Assembly: GCA_039934135.1 (NCBI GenBank) | Contig: JBDTMT010000002.1 | Location: 1-36,264, forward strand | Direction: 5' to 3' | Length of the DNA stretch: 36,264 nucleotides | From: JBDTMT01 sp039934135 | GTDB taxonomy: Bacteria > Desulfobacterota > Binatia > HRBIN30 > CADEER01 | Part shown: positions 15,858 through 23,788 of the stretch, one piece after another | Position numbering within the stretch: the first letter of the stretch is position 1 | Layout of the letters: each line of letters opens with the position of its first letter | Made by a program: the position numbers and the translations under genes | Notes under the pieces: model-generated | What the model was told of the DNA's origin: nothing | The model's database searches: none | Seen by the model: only the letters and a program-made list of their open reading frames with translations

Positions 15858-16042
15858 CTGTGCGCTCGTGAGCCCGTGCGCCTGTGCGCCTGTGAGCCCG
15901 TGAGCCTGTGAGCCCGTGAGCCTGTACGCCGGTGTGCCGGTATGGGATCGAGCCAACAGAATTTGATCGGCGTCACACGGGCGGACGGGCTCACAGGCGC
16001 ACGGGCGCACGGGCGCCTGAACACAGGCGCACAGGCGCACGC
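15858..16042. repeat. Octamer inverted array G (same 8-bp unit as array F)
   Basis: The left arm (15858-15940) iterates GTGAGCCC and GTGCGCCT-like 8-bp words. The right arm (15974-16042) iterates the complementary CACAGGCG and CACGGGCG. The spacer of about 33 nt differs from that of array F. The element begins one base after the HIT stop codon and lies in a 286-bp gap before the tandem GST gene. The remaining 16043-16142 shows nothing I recognise. Confidence 0.9.
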
Positions 16043-16142
16043 TCCTACCAAGCGCGAGCCCAACCGCCAGAAGCGGTGCGCGCGCGAACTCCACACCACG
16101 CGCGCTTGCCTTTTCGCGCTTCGCCCCGGCTAATCGCGCCTC

Positions 16143-17855
16143 GTGTCGAATCCCGCCAACCCCCATGCGCTGCTGCTGTACGACCATCCCAGCTCGCCGT
16201 GCGCACGGCGCGTGCGCATCACGCTGCTGGAGAAGGGCCTGGCGTGGGAGACGCAGCTCATCGACCTGTCGCGTCTGGAGCAGCGCAGCGCTGAGTATCT
16301 GCGGCTGAATCCGAACGGCTTCGTGCCGACGCTGGCGCACGGCGAGCGCGTCATCTACGAATCCAACGTCATCACCGAGTATCTCGACGCCGCCTTCCCC
16401 GCCGTGCGCCTCTACCCGCACGATCCCTGGGAGCTGGCGCAGGTGAAGATGTGGCAAGCGGCCGAGCTGGCGATGGCCAAGGACTATCGGCCGCTGATGT
16501 ACCAGCGGCTGATGGGGCCGATGGTGCGCCTGACGCGCACGCTGGAGGAAGCCCTGGCAGCGGCCAGGCGCTCGACCAGTGCCGCGGCGGACCTTGCCTG
16601 GGAAGAGAAGGTCTGGAAGCTGGAGGTGCTGACGCCTGAACAGGAGGAGCAGACCGAGGCGCGCCTGTGGTCGTGGCTCGACAGGCTCGAGCGCCATCTC
16701 GACGGACGCCAGTTCCTCGTCGGCGACCGCTTCACCCAGGCCGAAGTGTCGGTGTTTCCGCGGCTCATGATGTACGCCTTCGTGCGCCTGCCGATCGACG
16801 CGGCGCGCCATCCCCGCGTCACCGCGTGGATGGAGCGGCAGCGCGAACGGCCGTCGTTCGTCGCGACCCAGACCGCCGCCGACACGCAGCTCGCCGGCAT
16901 CACGCGCGGGCCGCTGCTGCCGTGGCTCAGCCGCACGCTGCAGAAACCCGAGCGCCAGCGCAGTCTCGGCGAACGTGCGCGGCTGTGGACGACGCGCCGC
17001 GCCGCCCTACGACAGATGGGCGAGAGCGCGCGCGGCGGCGCCGAGCGGCCGGCGCTGCGCCCGCCCGCCGCGGGCGCGGTGCCGCCAACCGATCAGCCAA
17101 CGCCGCGCCCGACGATAGACCCGGCGCTGCGCACCGCGCCCATCACCCTCTACGATCATCCGCTGTCGCCGCACGGCCGCCGCATCCGCATCCTGCTGCG
17201 CGAAAAGGGCCTCGAGTGGACGACGGTCGAGGTCGACCTGCCGCGCCTGGCGCACAAGGCGCCCGCCTATCTGGCGCTCAACCCCAACGGCGAACTGCCG
17301 ACGCTGCGTCACGGCGAGCGCATCGTCATCGACTCCGGCCTCATCGCCGAGTATCTCGACCGCGTCTACGCCGGCGTACCGCTGTTCCCCGATCATCCCT
17401 TCCTCGCCGCGCAGACACGCATGTGGCTGGCGCTGGAGGCCGGCGCGCACAAGGAGTTCCGGCCGCTGTTCTGGCTCTACGCCGTGCGGCCGTTGCTCAC
17501 CTCGCGCAACGTGCGCGCCGACGAGCTGCCGACCCTGGTGCCCGACGGCGTCGATGCGTCGCACGTCGCCTGGCTGCGCGACACCCTGGCCGGCACGCCG
17601 CGCTTCGACACCAGCGAGCTGCTGGCGCGCGAGCTCATCCACAAGAAGCTCGACGTGCTCGAATACGCCCTGCGCAGCCGTGACTACCTGGTTGGCGACG
17701 CGCTCAGCATGGCGGACGTCGCCTGGTTCACCCGCCTCGATCTGCTGCCGCAGCTCGGCGTCGACACCGACCGCGCCCGCCACCCGAACCTGCGCCGTTG
17801 GTTCGAACGCCTCTCCGCGCGGCCGTCGTTTCAAGAAACCGCAACCCACAGATGA
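16143..17855 (+). CDS. Tandem glutathione S-transferase fusion (two GST modules)
   Basis: A 570-residue protein made of two full GST modules. Module 1 (about 8-265) opens L-Y-D-H-P-S-S-P-C-A-R-R, with a putative catalytic C20 and the G-site N-G-F-V-P-T-L and E-S-N-V-I-T-E-Y-L blocks. A proline-rich linker (about 300-330) follows. Module 2 (about 333-565) has the same start, L-Y-D-H-P-L-S-P-H-G-R-R, but H344 replaces the cysteine; its N-G-E-L-P-T-L and S-G-L-I-A-E-Y-L G-site blocks are kept. The family includes beta-etherases and dehalogenases. The start is a GTG at 16143 without a clear ribosome binding site. The last codons CAC-AGA-TGA lie inside element H, which supplies the stop. Confidence 0.9.
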   Translation: MSNPANPHALLLYDHPSSPCARRVRITLLEKGLAWETQLIDLSRLEQRSAEYLRLNPNGFVPTLAHGERVIYESNVITEYLDAAFPAVRLYPHDPWELAQVKMWQAAELAMAKDYRPLMYQRLMGPMVRLTRTLEEALAAARRSTSAAADLAWEEKVWKLEVLTPEQEEQTEARLWSWLDRLERHLDGRQFLVGDRFTQAEVSVFPRLMMYAFVRLPIDAARHPRVTAWMERQRERPSFVATQTAADTQLAGITRGPLLPWLSRTLQKPERQRSLGERARLWTTRRAALRQMGESARGGAERPALRPPAAGAVPPTDQPTPRPTIDPALRTAPITLYDHPLSPHGRRIRILLREKGLEWTTVEVDLPRLAHKAPAYLALNPNGELPTLRHGERIVIDSGLIAEYLDRVYAGVPLFPDHPFLAAQTRMWLALEAGAHKEFRPLFWLYAVRPLLTSRNVRADELPTLVPDGVDASHVAWLRDTLAGTPRFDTSELLARELIHKKLDVLEYALRSRDYLVGDALSMADVAWFTRLDLLPQLGVDTDRARHPNLRRWFERLSARPSFQETATHR

Positions 17856-17944
17856 ACACCGAGAACTACAGATAAGTCCGGCGGCCGCCGTCTAGACGGT
17901 CGTCTCCGCGTTCATCTGTCGTTTTCTGTGTTCTCTGTGGAAGG
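17845..17944. repeat. Inverted word-repeat element H filling a convergent gap, overlaps a stop codon
   Basis: The left arm (17845-17874) reads CCCACAGATGAACACCGAGA and continues with ACAGAT. The right arm (17909-17944) carries TTCATCTGT, TTTTCTGTG and TTCTCTGTGG. A perfect 12-bp palindrome, CCGTCTAGACGG (17888-17899), sits in the centre. The TGA stop of the GST gene (17853-17855) is inside the left arm, and the gpsA stop lies 8 nt beyond the right arm. Confidence 0.85.
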
Positions 17945-17952
17945 ATTTTTCC

Positions 17953-18954
17953 TCAGCCCGGATCGAGCTCGGAACCGGCGGCGACGCGCAGCAGCCCGCG
18001 GTAGGCCTGTGACGGCGTCGCGCCTTCATGCACGACGCGGTACACCTCGCGCGCGATCGGCATCTCGACCTCGTACTTCGCCGCCAGCTCCATGACCACG
18101 CGCGAGGTCTTCACGCCCTCGGCGACCATGTGCATCTCGTCGCAGATGTCGGCGATGGTGCGGCCCTTGCCGAGCTGTTCGCCGACGTAGCGGTTGCGGC
18201 TCTGCTTGCTGGCGCAGGTGGCGACCAGATCGCCCATGCCGGCCAGGCCGGCGAAGGTGTGTGGCTTGCCGCCCATGGCGACGCCGAGGCGGGTCAGCTC
18301 GGCGAGGCCGCGCGTGACCACCGCCGCCTTGGTGTTGTCGCCGACGCCGAGGCCGGCGCCCATGCCGGCGGCGATGGCGATGACGTTCTTCAGCGCCCCG
18401 CCGACCTCGCAGCCGATGACGTCCTGATTGGTGTAGACGCGGAAGATGCGCGAGCGGAATAGCGCCCGCAACGCCAGCAGGATGGTCTCGTCATCCATCG
18501 CCATGACGCTCGCGGCGGCAAAGCCAGCCATGATCTCGCGCGCCAGGTTGGGGCCGGTGAGCAGGCCGGCCGGATGGCCGGGCAGCACCTCGTTGATCAC
18601 CTGCGTCATGCGCAGCAACGAGCCCTGCTCCAGACCCTTGGCGAGGCTGATGATCGGCACCCAGGCGCGGATGTGGTCGCGCACCAGTTCGAGGGTCGAA
18701 CGGAAGCCGTGCGACGGCACGCCCATGATGACCACGTCGGCGCTGCACACCGCCTCGGCGATGTCGGCGGTGGCGCGCAGCTCGCGACCGACGCGACTGG
18801 TGCCGAGATAGCGCGTGTTGGTGCGCCGCGTGTTGATCTCGTCAGCCGTGTCCGCGTTGCGCGCCCACAGCACCGTCGGCCCGTTGTGCGCCGCGATCGA
18901 CGCCACGGTGGTCCCCCACGACCCCGCCCCGATCACCGCGACCTTCAACCGCAT
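17953..18954 (-). CDS. gpsA: Glycerol-3-phosphate dehydrogenase [NAD(P)+]
   Basis: Reduces dihydroxyacetone phosphate to sn-glycerol 3-phosphate, the backbone for phospholipid and triacylglycerol synthesis, in the cytoplasm. The protein has 333 residues, the normal length. It shows the dinucleotide motif I-G-A-G-S-W-G (8-14), S-L-A-K-G-L-E with K106, T-G-P-N-L-A-R-E, and the catalytic K189 in G-G-A-L-K-N-V-I-A-I. N-T-K-A-A-V-V-T-R-G-L is also present. I chose the ATG at 18954, where homologues begin; the frame is open further upstream without homology. It converges on the tandem GST gene and follows an acyl-CoA ligase gene after a mixed repeat region. Confidence 0.97.
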   Translation of the reverse strand: MRLKVAVIGAGSWGTTVASIAAHNGPTVLWARNADTADEINTRRTNTRYLGTSRVGRELRATADIAEAVCSADVVIMGVPSHGFRSTLELVRDHIRAWVPIISLAKGLEQGSLLRMTQVINEVLPGHPAGLLTGPNLAREIMAGFAAASVMAMDDETILLALRALFRSRIFRVYTNQDVIGCEVGGALKNVIAIAAGMGAGLGVGDNTKAAVVTRGLAELTRLGVAMGGKPHTFAGLAGMGDLVATCASKQSRNRYVGEQLGKGRTIADICDEMHMVAEGVKTSRVVMELAAKYEVEMPIAREVYRVVHEGATPSQAYRGLLRVAAGSELDPG

Positions 18955-19072
18955 GTGCCACCCAAGCACGCAGTCCCGGTCCACGGCACGATCCCCACAG
19001 ATCTCTCCAGGCCCGTCCTCCGCGATCCTTCTCCGTAACTCGGCTGTGCTCGCCAATTCCGAAGCTCAAGGG

Positions 19073-19165
19073 CCAGGTTGTTGGTTGTTAGGTTGTCAGG
19101 TTGTTGGCCTGAAGGATCGCAGGTTTCTCCGCACCAACAATTAACAACCAACAACCTGACAACCG
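19073..19165. repeat. Inverted word-repeat element I (GTTGTTAGG family)
   Basis: The left arm (19073-19108) has AGGTTGTTGGTTGTTAGG and the right arm (19133-19165) has TTAACAACCAACAACCTG, its near reverse complement. About 24 nt separate them. It lies between the acyl-CoA ligase and gpsA genes (both minus strand). Flanking words CGCCAATTC and GAATTGGCG form an outer inverted pair, and GCGAATTGGCGGGCAAAGCC (19181-19200) is shared exactly with 6918-6937. Confidence 0.88.
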
Positions 19166-19202
19166 GCTCCAGGGCATTCGGCGAATTGGCGGGCAAAGCC
19201 AC

Positions 19203-19230
19203 GTGCCTCTGTGCCTCTGTGGTGAATCCC
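19203..19230. repeat. Half-element of the CACCACAGAG family
   Basis: Reads GTGCCTCTGTGCCTCTGTGG and continues TGAATCCC. This matches the right arm of element C (ending CTGTGGTGAA), but no matching left arm lies nearby. It ends 7 nt before the stop codon of the acyl-CoA ligase gene (19238). Confidence 0.65.
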
Positions 19231-19237
19231 ATGCAAC

Positions 19238-20854
19238 TCATTCCAACCCCAGCGCCTGCATCGCCTCGGCCCTGGTGCGCTTGAAGTCGGCCTTGCCGGC
19301 CGGGCTGCGGTAGACGTCGTCGACCTGCACGACGTGCTTCGGGGCTTTGTAGGCGGCGAGTCGCTCCTTGACGAAGATCTTCAGCGCCTCGCCGTCGAGC
19401 CGTGCGCCGAGCGGCGAGACCACCGCGGTGATGGCTTCGCCGAAGCGCTCGTCCGGCACGCCGACGACGACGCAGTCGCGCACGCCAGGGAAGCGTTTGA
19501 CCACTTCCTCGACTTCCTCGGGGAAGACCTTCTCGCCGCCGGTGTTGATGCACACCGAGCCGCGCCCGAGCAGCGTCAGCGTGCGGCCGTCGTCGTTGAC
19601 CGTGGCCCAGTCGCCCGGCACCGAGAAGCGGCCGTCCGGCGTCTGGACGAAGGTGCGGGCGCTCTTCTCCGGATCCTTGTAGTAGCCGACCGGCTGCGGT
19701 CCGCCGACGCCGACCAATCCCTTGGCGCCCGGCTGCGCCTCGATCAGATGCAGCTGCTCGTCGAACAGCCGCGTCGTATCCGAGAGTTGAAACTTGCCGG
19801 TCTCCACCACACCGGCGGAGGTGGTCATCGACATGCCCATGCCGACGGCCTCGGAGGAACTGAACGAATCGATCAGCATGAGCTGCGGCAAGTGCTCCAA
19901 CAGTCCCTGCTTGGTTTCCTGGCTCCACATCACTCCCGAGGAGGTGATGATGTTGAGCGACGACAGATCGTAACGCCGCTCGCCGGCCAGGGCGCGCAGC
20001 AGCGGCTTGGCGAACGAGTCGCCGACGATGGTCACCGTCGTGGCGTGCTCGCGCTCGACAAGCGCCCACACTTCGTCGGCGTCGAAGCGCTTGGGGTTGT
20101 CGAGCAGCAGCACCGCGCCGCCGCCGAGCCAGGCGATGACAGCGGTGAACCAGCCGGTGCCGTGCATCAGCGGTGGGCCGATCACCGAGCGCAGCGGAAT
20201 CGGTGGGTTCTTGGCGCGCTCGCCCAACTCCTCGAAGCTCGCCGGCGGCGGCATGAGGCCGCCGCCGGCCAGGCGCAGATACAGATCGCCCTGACGCCAC
20301 ATGACGCCCTTCGGCATCCCGGTGGTGCCGCCGGTGTAGAGGAAGAGGTGATCGTCTGGTGAACGCGTTACCGTCGGCGCCGGGCGGTCGTGCTCCGCCA
20401 CGGTCTCGTACGCCTCGGCGTCGCGCAGCCCGCCGAGCGACGGTGCCGCGGCGCCGTCGCCGACGACCAGCACGCCGCGCAGTTTCGGCAGCGCGGCGCT
20501 CACCGTCGCCAGCAGCGGCACGAACTCCTCGTGCACGACGACGATCTCGGCATCGGCGTTGTCGAGCAGGTAGCGCAGCTCCTCCTCGCGATAGCGGTAG
20601 TTGACGTTGACCGGCACCAGCGCCGCTTTCATCGCGGCGTAGACGCCCTCGACGTAGGCGGGATGATTGTAGGTGTAGAGGGCGACCTTGGCCTGATGTG
20701 AGGCGCTGCGCGCCTTCATCCAGGCGGCGACATTGCGGGCTCGGCGCTCGATCGCCTGCCAGGTGAAGTGGCGCTCGCCCTGCACCAGCGCTTCGCGCTC
20801 GGGACACGCCGCCGCGACGACATCGAAGCTGTCCGCGAGATTGAACCCGCTCAT
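19238..20854 (-). CDS. Acyl-CoA synthetase (AMP-forming, ANL superfamily)
   Basis: Activates a carboxylic acid to its CoA thioester through an acyl-adenylate. The protein has 538 residues. The P-loop-like motif is Y-T-G-G-T-T-G-M-P-K-G (173-183), P-P-L-M-H-G-T-G-W-F-T follows, and the hinge-region motif S-V-P-G-D-W-A-T lies before G-R-G-S-V-C-I-N-T-G-G-E-K-V-F-P. The catalytic lysine is K521 in S-P-A-G-K-A-D-F-K. The overall pattern resembles the FadD13/FadD19-type ligases used for lipids or steroid side chains. Its ATG overlaps the stop of the upstream SnoaL-like gene by 4 nt (ATGA), so the two are translationally coupled. The exact substrate is unknown. Confidence 0.95.
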   Translation of the reverse strand: MSGFNLADSFDVVAAACPEREALVQGERHFTWQAIERRARNVAAWMKARSASHQAKVALYTYNHPAYVEGVYAAMKAALVPVNVNYRYREEELRYLLDNADAEIVVVHEEFVPLLATVSAALPKLRGVLVVGDGAAAPSLGGLRDAEAYETVAEHDRPAPTVTRSPDDHLFLYTGGTTGMPKGVMWRQGDLYLRLAGGGLMPPPASFEELGERAKNPPIPLRSVIGPPLMHGTGWFTAVIAWLGGGAVLLLDNPKRFDADEVWALVEREHATTVTIVGDSFAKPLLRALAGERRYDLSSLNIITSSGVMWSQETKQGLLEHLPQLMLIDSFSSSEAVGMGMSMTTSAGVVETGKFQLSDTTRLFDEQLHLIEAQPGAKGLVGVGGPQPVGYYKDPEKSARTFVQTPDGRFSVPGDWATVNDDGRTLTLLGRGSVCINTGGEKVFPEEVEEVVKRFPGVRDCVVVGVPDERFGEAITAVVSPLGARLDGEALKIFVKERLAAYKAPKHVVQVDDVYRSPAGKADFKRTRAEAMQALGLE

Positions 20855-21294
20855 GCGCGCTCCATCGCCGGCGTCGCATTGCCGCCGGCGGCGCGGAAGG
20901 CGGCGCGCGCCGCCAGGCTGGCGCGCACATCGTAGATATCTTCCTCGCGACTCCACAGGCCGTCGCGATACTGCAGATAGGTCACGGTCGGGAACGCGAT
21001 CGGCGCGCCGCCCTTGGGATTCGGATAGGCGTTGTCGATGCAGAAGCAGACCTGGGCGTTGTCGATCAGCTGCCAGGTGACGGGCGGGAAATACATATCG
21101 GGCACGCCGGCCATCACCGTCGTGATCCACGTGCGGATCGCCGCGCGGCCGTTGAAGGTGCCGTACTGCGCCTCGACGTAGACCGCGTCCTCGGTGAAGA
21201 GATCGGCCCAGGCGTTCCAGTCGCGCCCGTAGGCGCCGACTTCCAGGTAATGTTGAAAGGCGCGCTCGACCTCAGCGCGAGTGGGTGTGGCCAT
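20851..21294 (-). CDS. Nuclear transport factor 2 / SnoaL-like family protein
   Basis: A 147-residue protein with the cone-shaped NTF2-like fold signature: W-N-A-W-A-D-L-F-T-E-D-A-V-Y near the N-terminus, then G-R-A-A-I-R-T-W-I. Members include ketosteroid isomerases, dehydratases and polyketide cyclases, and many are non-catalytic binding proteins. A strong ribosome binding site, GGGAGGGAG, precedes the ATG at 21294. The tight ATGA coupling to an acyl-CoA ligase suggests that it acts on the same substrate, possibly a steroid or other cyclic acid. That role is inferred from context only. Confidence 0.85.
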   Translation of the reverse strand: MATPTRAEVERAFQHYLEVGAYGRDWNAWADLFTEDAVYVEAQYGTFNGRAAIRTWITTVMAGVPDMYFPPVTWQLIDNAQVCFCIDNAYPNPKGGAPIAFPTVTYLQYRDGLWSREEDIYDVRASLAARAAFRAAGGNATPAMERA

Positions 21295-21398
21295 GCGATC
21301 TCCCTCCCCCAGGGCCTCGCTACCTAAGCCGGACGGGAGCGAGCGTCAACGCTGTCTCGTCAGCTCGTGGAAAGCGTCTCGTCGACCCGCGCGCTCAC

Positions 21399-21917
21399 TC
21401 AATGGTTCAGGCGTTGCCACGCACGGACGGCGGTCGCCGGCACGTCGCGCAGACGGGCATTGACCTCGTTACGCAGCGTGGCGGGATCGGTCTGCAGCAA
21501 GAGGCGCACGTCGAGCAGATCCTGCGGGCTGCCGGCATAGAGTTTGAGCAGTATGAGATCGGCGCGATCGACTATCGGCAGCTTGGGGCTTCCCGTGCCG
21601 ACCCACAGGCGGCGCTCCAGCATGACGCGCATCCATGCCCCCCGGCCGACGATGAGGTCGATACGCTCATCCTCGCTGGCAAAGGAGACCACACCCGCCA
21701 GCGGATCATCAGCATCGCCACGGCGTATGTCCGGTGACGGAATACCGCGCCGACGCGGCCAGTACGTTGTCGCCAACACCCGCCGGTCGGCGACCAAGAT
21801 GTCCGTGTCGAGTGTGGCTCGCGCGATGCCGTGCGCGCCGAGGGCCACGCCGCCGATGATCGCAGCGGTCACACCGTCGCGCTCGAGCAGCGCGACGAGC
21901 CGTGCTGCCAACATCAT
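21399..21917 (-). CDS. Nucleotidyltransferase-fold protein, probable toxin of a TA-like pair
   Basis: A 172-residue protein with the polymerase-beta-like nucleotidyltransferase pattern: I-I-G-G-V-A-L-G-A-H-G (G22, G23), D37 and D39 in A-T-L-D-T-D-I-L-V, a third acid D87 in R-I-D-L-I, and K125/D133 in L-K-L-Y-A-G-S-P-Q-D-L-L-D. This layout is shared by AbiEii-like and MNT-like toxins, which transfer nucleotides to tRNA or proteins. I chose the ATG at 21917 because it overlaps the stop of the upstream 75-codon gene by 4 nt (ATGA). Together they look like a toxin-antitoxin cassette placed between two acyl-CoA ligase units. Toxicity is inferred. Confidence 0.75.
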   Translation of the reverse strand: MMLAARLVALLERDGVTAAIIGGVALGAHGIARATLDTDILVADRRVLATTYWPRRRGIPSPDIRRGDADDPLAGVVSFASEDERIDLIVGRGAWMRVMLERRLWVGTGSPKLPIVDRADLILLKLYAGSPQDLLDVRLLLQTDPATLRNEVNARLRDVPATAVRAWQRLNH

Positions 21918-22141
21918 CGGTCGAGCGCTGCGATGCACTTGGAATGCCGGCGGCCCCGGCGCGCATTGCGCTGCATGGCCTGGCGCGCCGCCGCTCGCGA
22001 AGTGCCGCGCGGCTGCGTGGACAGATAGAGGTCGAGCGCCTGCTCGCCGAGACGTCGTACCGCCTCCATGCGTTGCGCCGCCGTTCCCCAGGCGTGCGTG
22101 GCCGCTTCGACGACCAGGGTTCGGCGCGGCAACTTGGCCAT
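21914..22141 (-). CDS. Small basic protein, candidate antitoxin of the nucleotidyltransferase pair
   Basis: A 75-residue protein, mostly alpha-helical by composition, with a central block R-R-L-G-E-Q-A-L-D-L-Y-L-S-T-Q-P-x-G-T-S-R and a basic C-terminal third. I do not recognise a named family. It is supported by its length, ATG at 22141, and a 4-nt ATGA overlap with the nucleotidyltransferase gene, a layout typical of antitoxin-toxin operons. The block is consistent with a helix-forming toxin-binding or DNA-binding segment. It could also be an accessory protein without antitoxin activity. Confidence 0.6.
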   Translation of the reverse strand: MAKLPRRTLVVEAATHAWGTAAQRMEAVRRLGEQALDLYLSTQPRGTSRAAARQAMQRNARRGRRHSKCIAALDR

Positions 22142-22208
22142 GCGTTGCGACTGGCAGAGCCGGCGCCGCGGGTCAATTCTGCGGCTCAGCGCCAGCTCGC
22201 CGCGCCGC

Positions 22209-23783
22209 TCAGTTCACGCGCCGCGCGCCGGCCCAGTAGCGCTCGCGCAGTTTGAACTTCTGCAGCTTGCCGGTGGCGGTACGCGGCAGCTCGGCGATCA
22301 GGTCGACCGAGGTCGGACATTTGAAGTGTGCCAGCCTGTCCCGGCAGAACGCCAGCAGCTCGGCCTCGGTTGCCGTCTGCTCCGGGCGCAGCACCACCAG
22401 GGCCTTCGGTGTCTCGCCCCATTTTGGATGCGGCACACCGATGACCGCGCATTCGAACACCGCCGGATGCTGGAACAGCGCATCCTCGATTTCCGGCGAG
22501 CTGATGTTCTCACCGCCGGAGATGATCACGTCCTTCTTGCGGTCGACGATGTGCACGTTGCCGACCGCATCCCACACCGCCAGATCGCCGGTGTGAAAGA
22601 AGCCGTCGCGGATCGCTTCGGCCGTCTCCTGCGGTTGCTCCCAGTAGCCCTTGAAGACGACGTTCGAGCGCGCGCAGATCTCGCCGATCGCCTCGCCGTC
22701 CTGCGCCACCGCTTGGCCGCTCTCGTCCATCACCACGATCTCGACGCCGATCCCTTCGACGCCGGCATGCGAGCGCCGCGCCCAATCGTCGGCGCGCGTG
22801 CCGAAGTCGGGCACCGACACGGTCAGCAGCGGCGCGGTCTCGGTGAGCCCGTAGATCTGCAGAAACTGCCAGCCGAGCTCTGTCTCCAGGCGTTCGATGA
22901 ACGCCGCCGGCGGCGGCGCGCCGGCGACGGTGAAGCGCGGCCGCGTGCGCACCGCGTGCTGGCTCTTGTGCGGGTAGTCGAGAATCGCGCGCAGCACCGC
23001 CGGCGCCATGCACGCGAAGGTGACGCCTTCGGCCGCGATCAAGTCGTAGACGGTCTTGGCGTCGATGCTGCGCAGGATGATGTGCGTGCCGCCCTGCCCG
23101 GTCAGCGCGTACACGCCGCCCCAGCCGTTGCAGTGGAACATCGGCAGCGTCCACAGCTCGACATCGTCGTGCCGCACGCCGAGATGGGCGATCAGATTGT
23201 AGGCGTTCAGGTAGCAGTTGCGGTGCGTCATCATGACGCCCTTGGGCCGCGCCGTGGTGCCCGAGGTGTAGTTGATAGACACCAGATCGTCTTCGTCGAT
23301 CGCCACCGGCGGCGGCGGATCGGCGCTGGCAGCGCCGATCCAATTCTCCCAGTCCGTCCAGCCCTCGCCTGCGCTGCCGCTGTCGCCGGCGCTGATCCAG
23401 TGCTCGACGCCCGGCAGCTCGGCGCGAATGCCGTCGACGACAGCGGTGTATTCGCGGTCGACCAGGATGGCGCGCACGCCGGCGTGGTTGAGGATGTAGG
23501 CGTGATCGGCGGCCATGAGACGATAGTTCAGCGGCACCAGAATCGCGCCGATCAGGCTGGTGCCGTAGAAGCTCTCGAGAAAGAAGTGCGAGTTCGGGCT
23601 GAGAATGCAGACGCGATCGCCATGGCCGATGCCGAGATCGCGCAGCGCGTTGGCGAGGCGGAAGCAGCGCGCCTGCAGCGCGCCGTAGGACAGCCGTTGC
23701 ACGCCGTCCACCACCGCCACCTTGTCGGGATAGATCTTGGCGGCGCGGCGCAGAAAGTCCGTCACCAGCAAGGGCACGCGCAC
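22209..23783 (-). CDS. Acyl-CoA ligase (AMP-forming, ANL superfamily)
   Basis: A 524-residue adenylate-forming ligase. It shows Y-T-S-G-T-T-A-R-P-K-G (172-182), F-H-C-N-G-W-G, Y-G-L-T-E-T-A-P, the hinge F-H-T-G-D-L-A-V-W, D-R-K-K-D-V-I-I-S-G-G-E-N, and the catalytic lysine K506 in T-A-T-G-K-L-Q-K-F. This pattern is close to medium-chain or FadD3/AlkK-type acyl-CoA ligases. The start is a GTG at 23783, 5 nt after the stop of the upstream cupin gene, so the two form an operon. It is a different subfamily from the ligase at 19238-20854. The substrate is unknown. Confidence 0.95.
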   Translation of the reverse strand: MRVPLLVTDFLRRAAKIYPDKVAVVDGVQRLSYGALQARCFRLANALRDLGIGHGDRVCILSPNSHFFLESFYGTSLIGAILVPLNYRLMAADHAYILNHAGVRAILVDREYTAVVDGIRAELPGVEHWISAGDSGSAGEGWTDWENWIGAASADPPPPVAIDEDDLVSINYTSGTTARPKGVMMTHRNCYLNAYNLIAHLGVRHDDVELWTLPMFHCNGWGGVYALTGQGGTHIILRSIDAKTVYDLIAAEGVTFACMAPAVLRAILDYPHKSQHAVRTRPRFTVAGAPPPAAFIERLETELGWQFLQIYGLTETAPLLTVSVPDFGTRADDWARRSHAGVEGIGVEIVVMDESGQAVAQDGEAIGEICARSNVVFKGYWEQPQETAEAIRDGFFHTGDLAVWDAVGNVHIVDRKKDVIISGGENISSPEIEDALFQHPAVFECAVIGVPHPKWGETPKALVVLRPEQTATEAELLAFCRDRLAHFKCPTSVDLIAELPRTATGKLQKFKLRERYWAGARRVN

Positions 23784-23788
23784 GGCAG

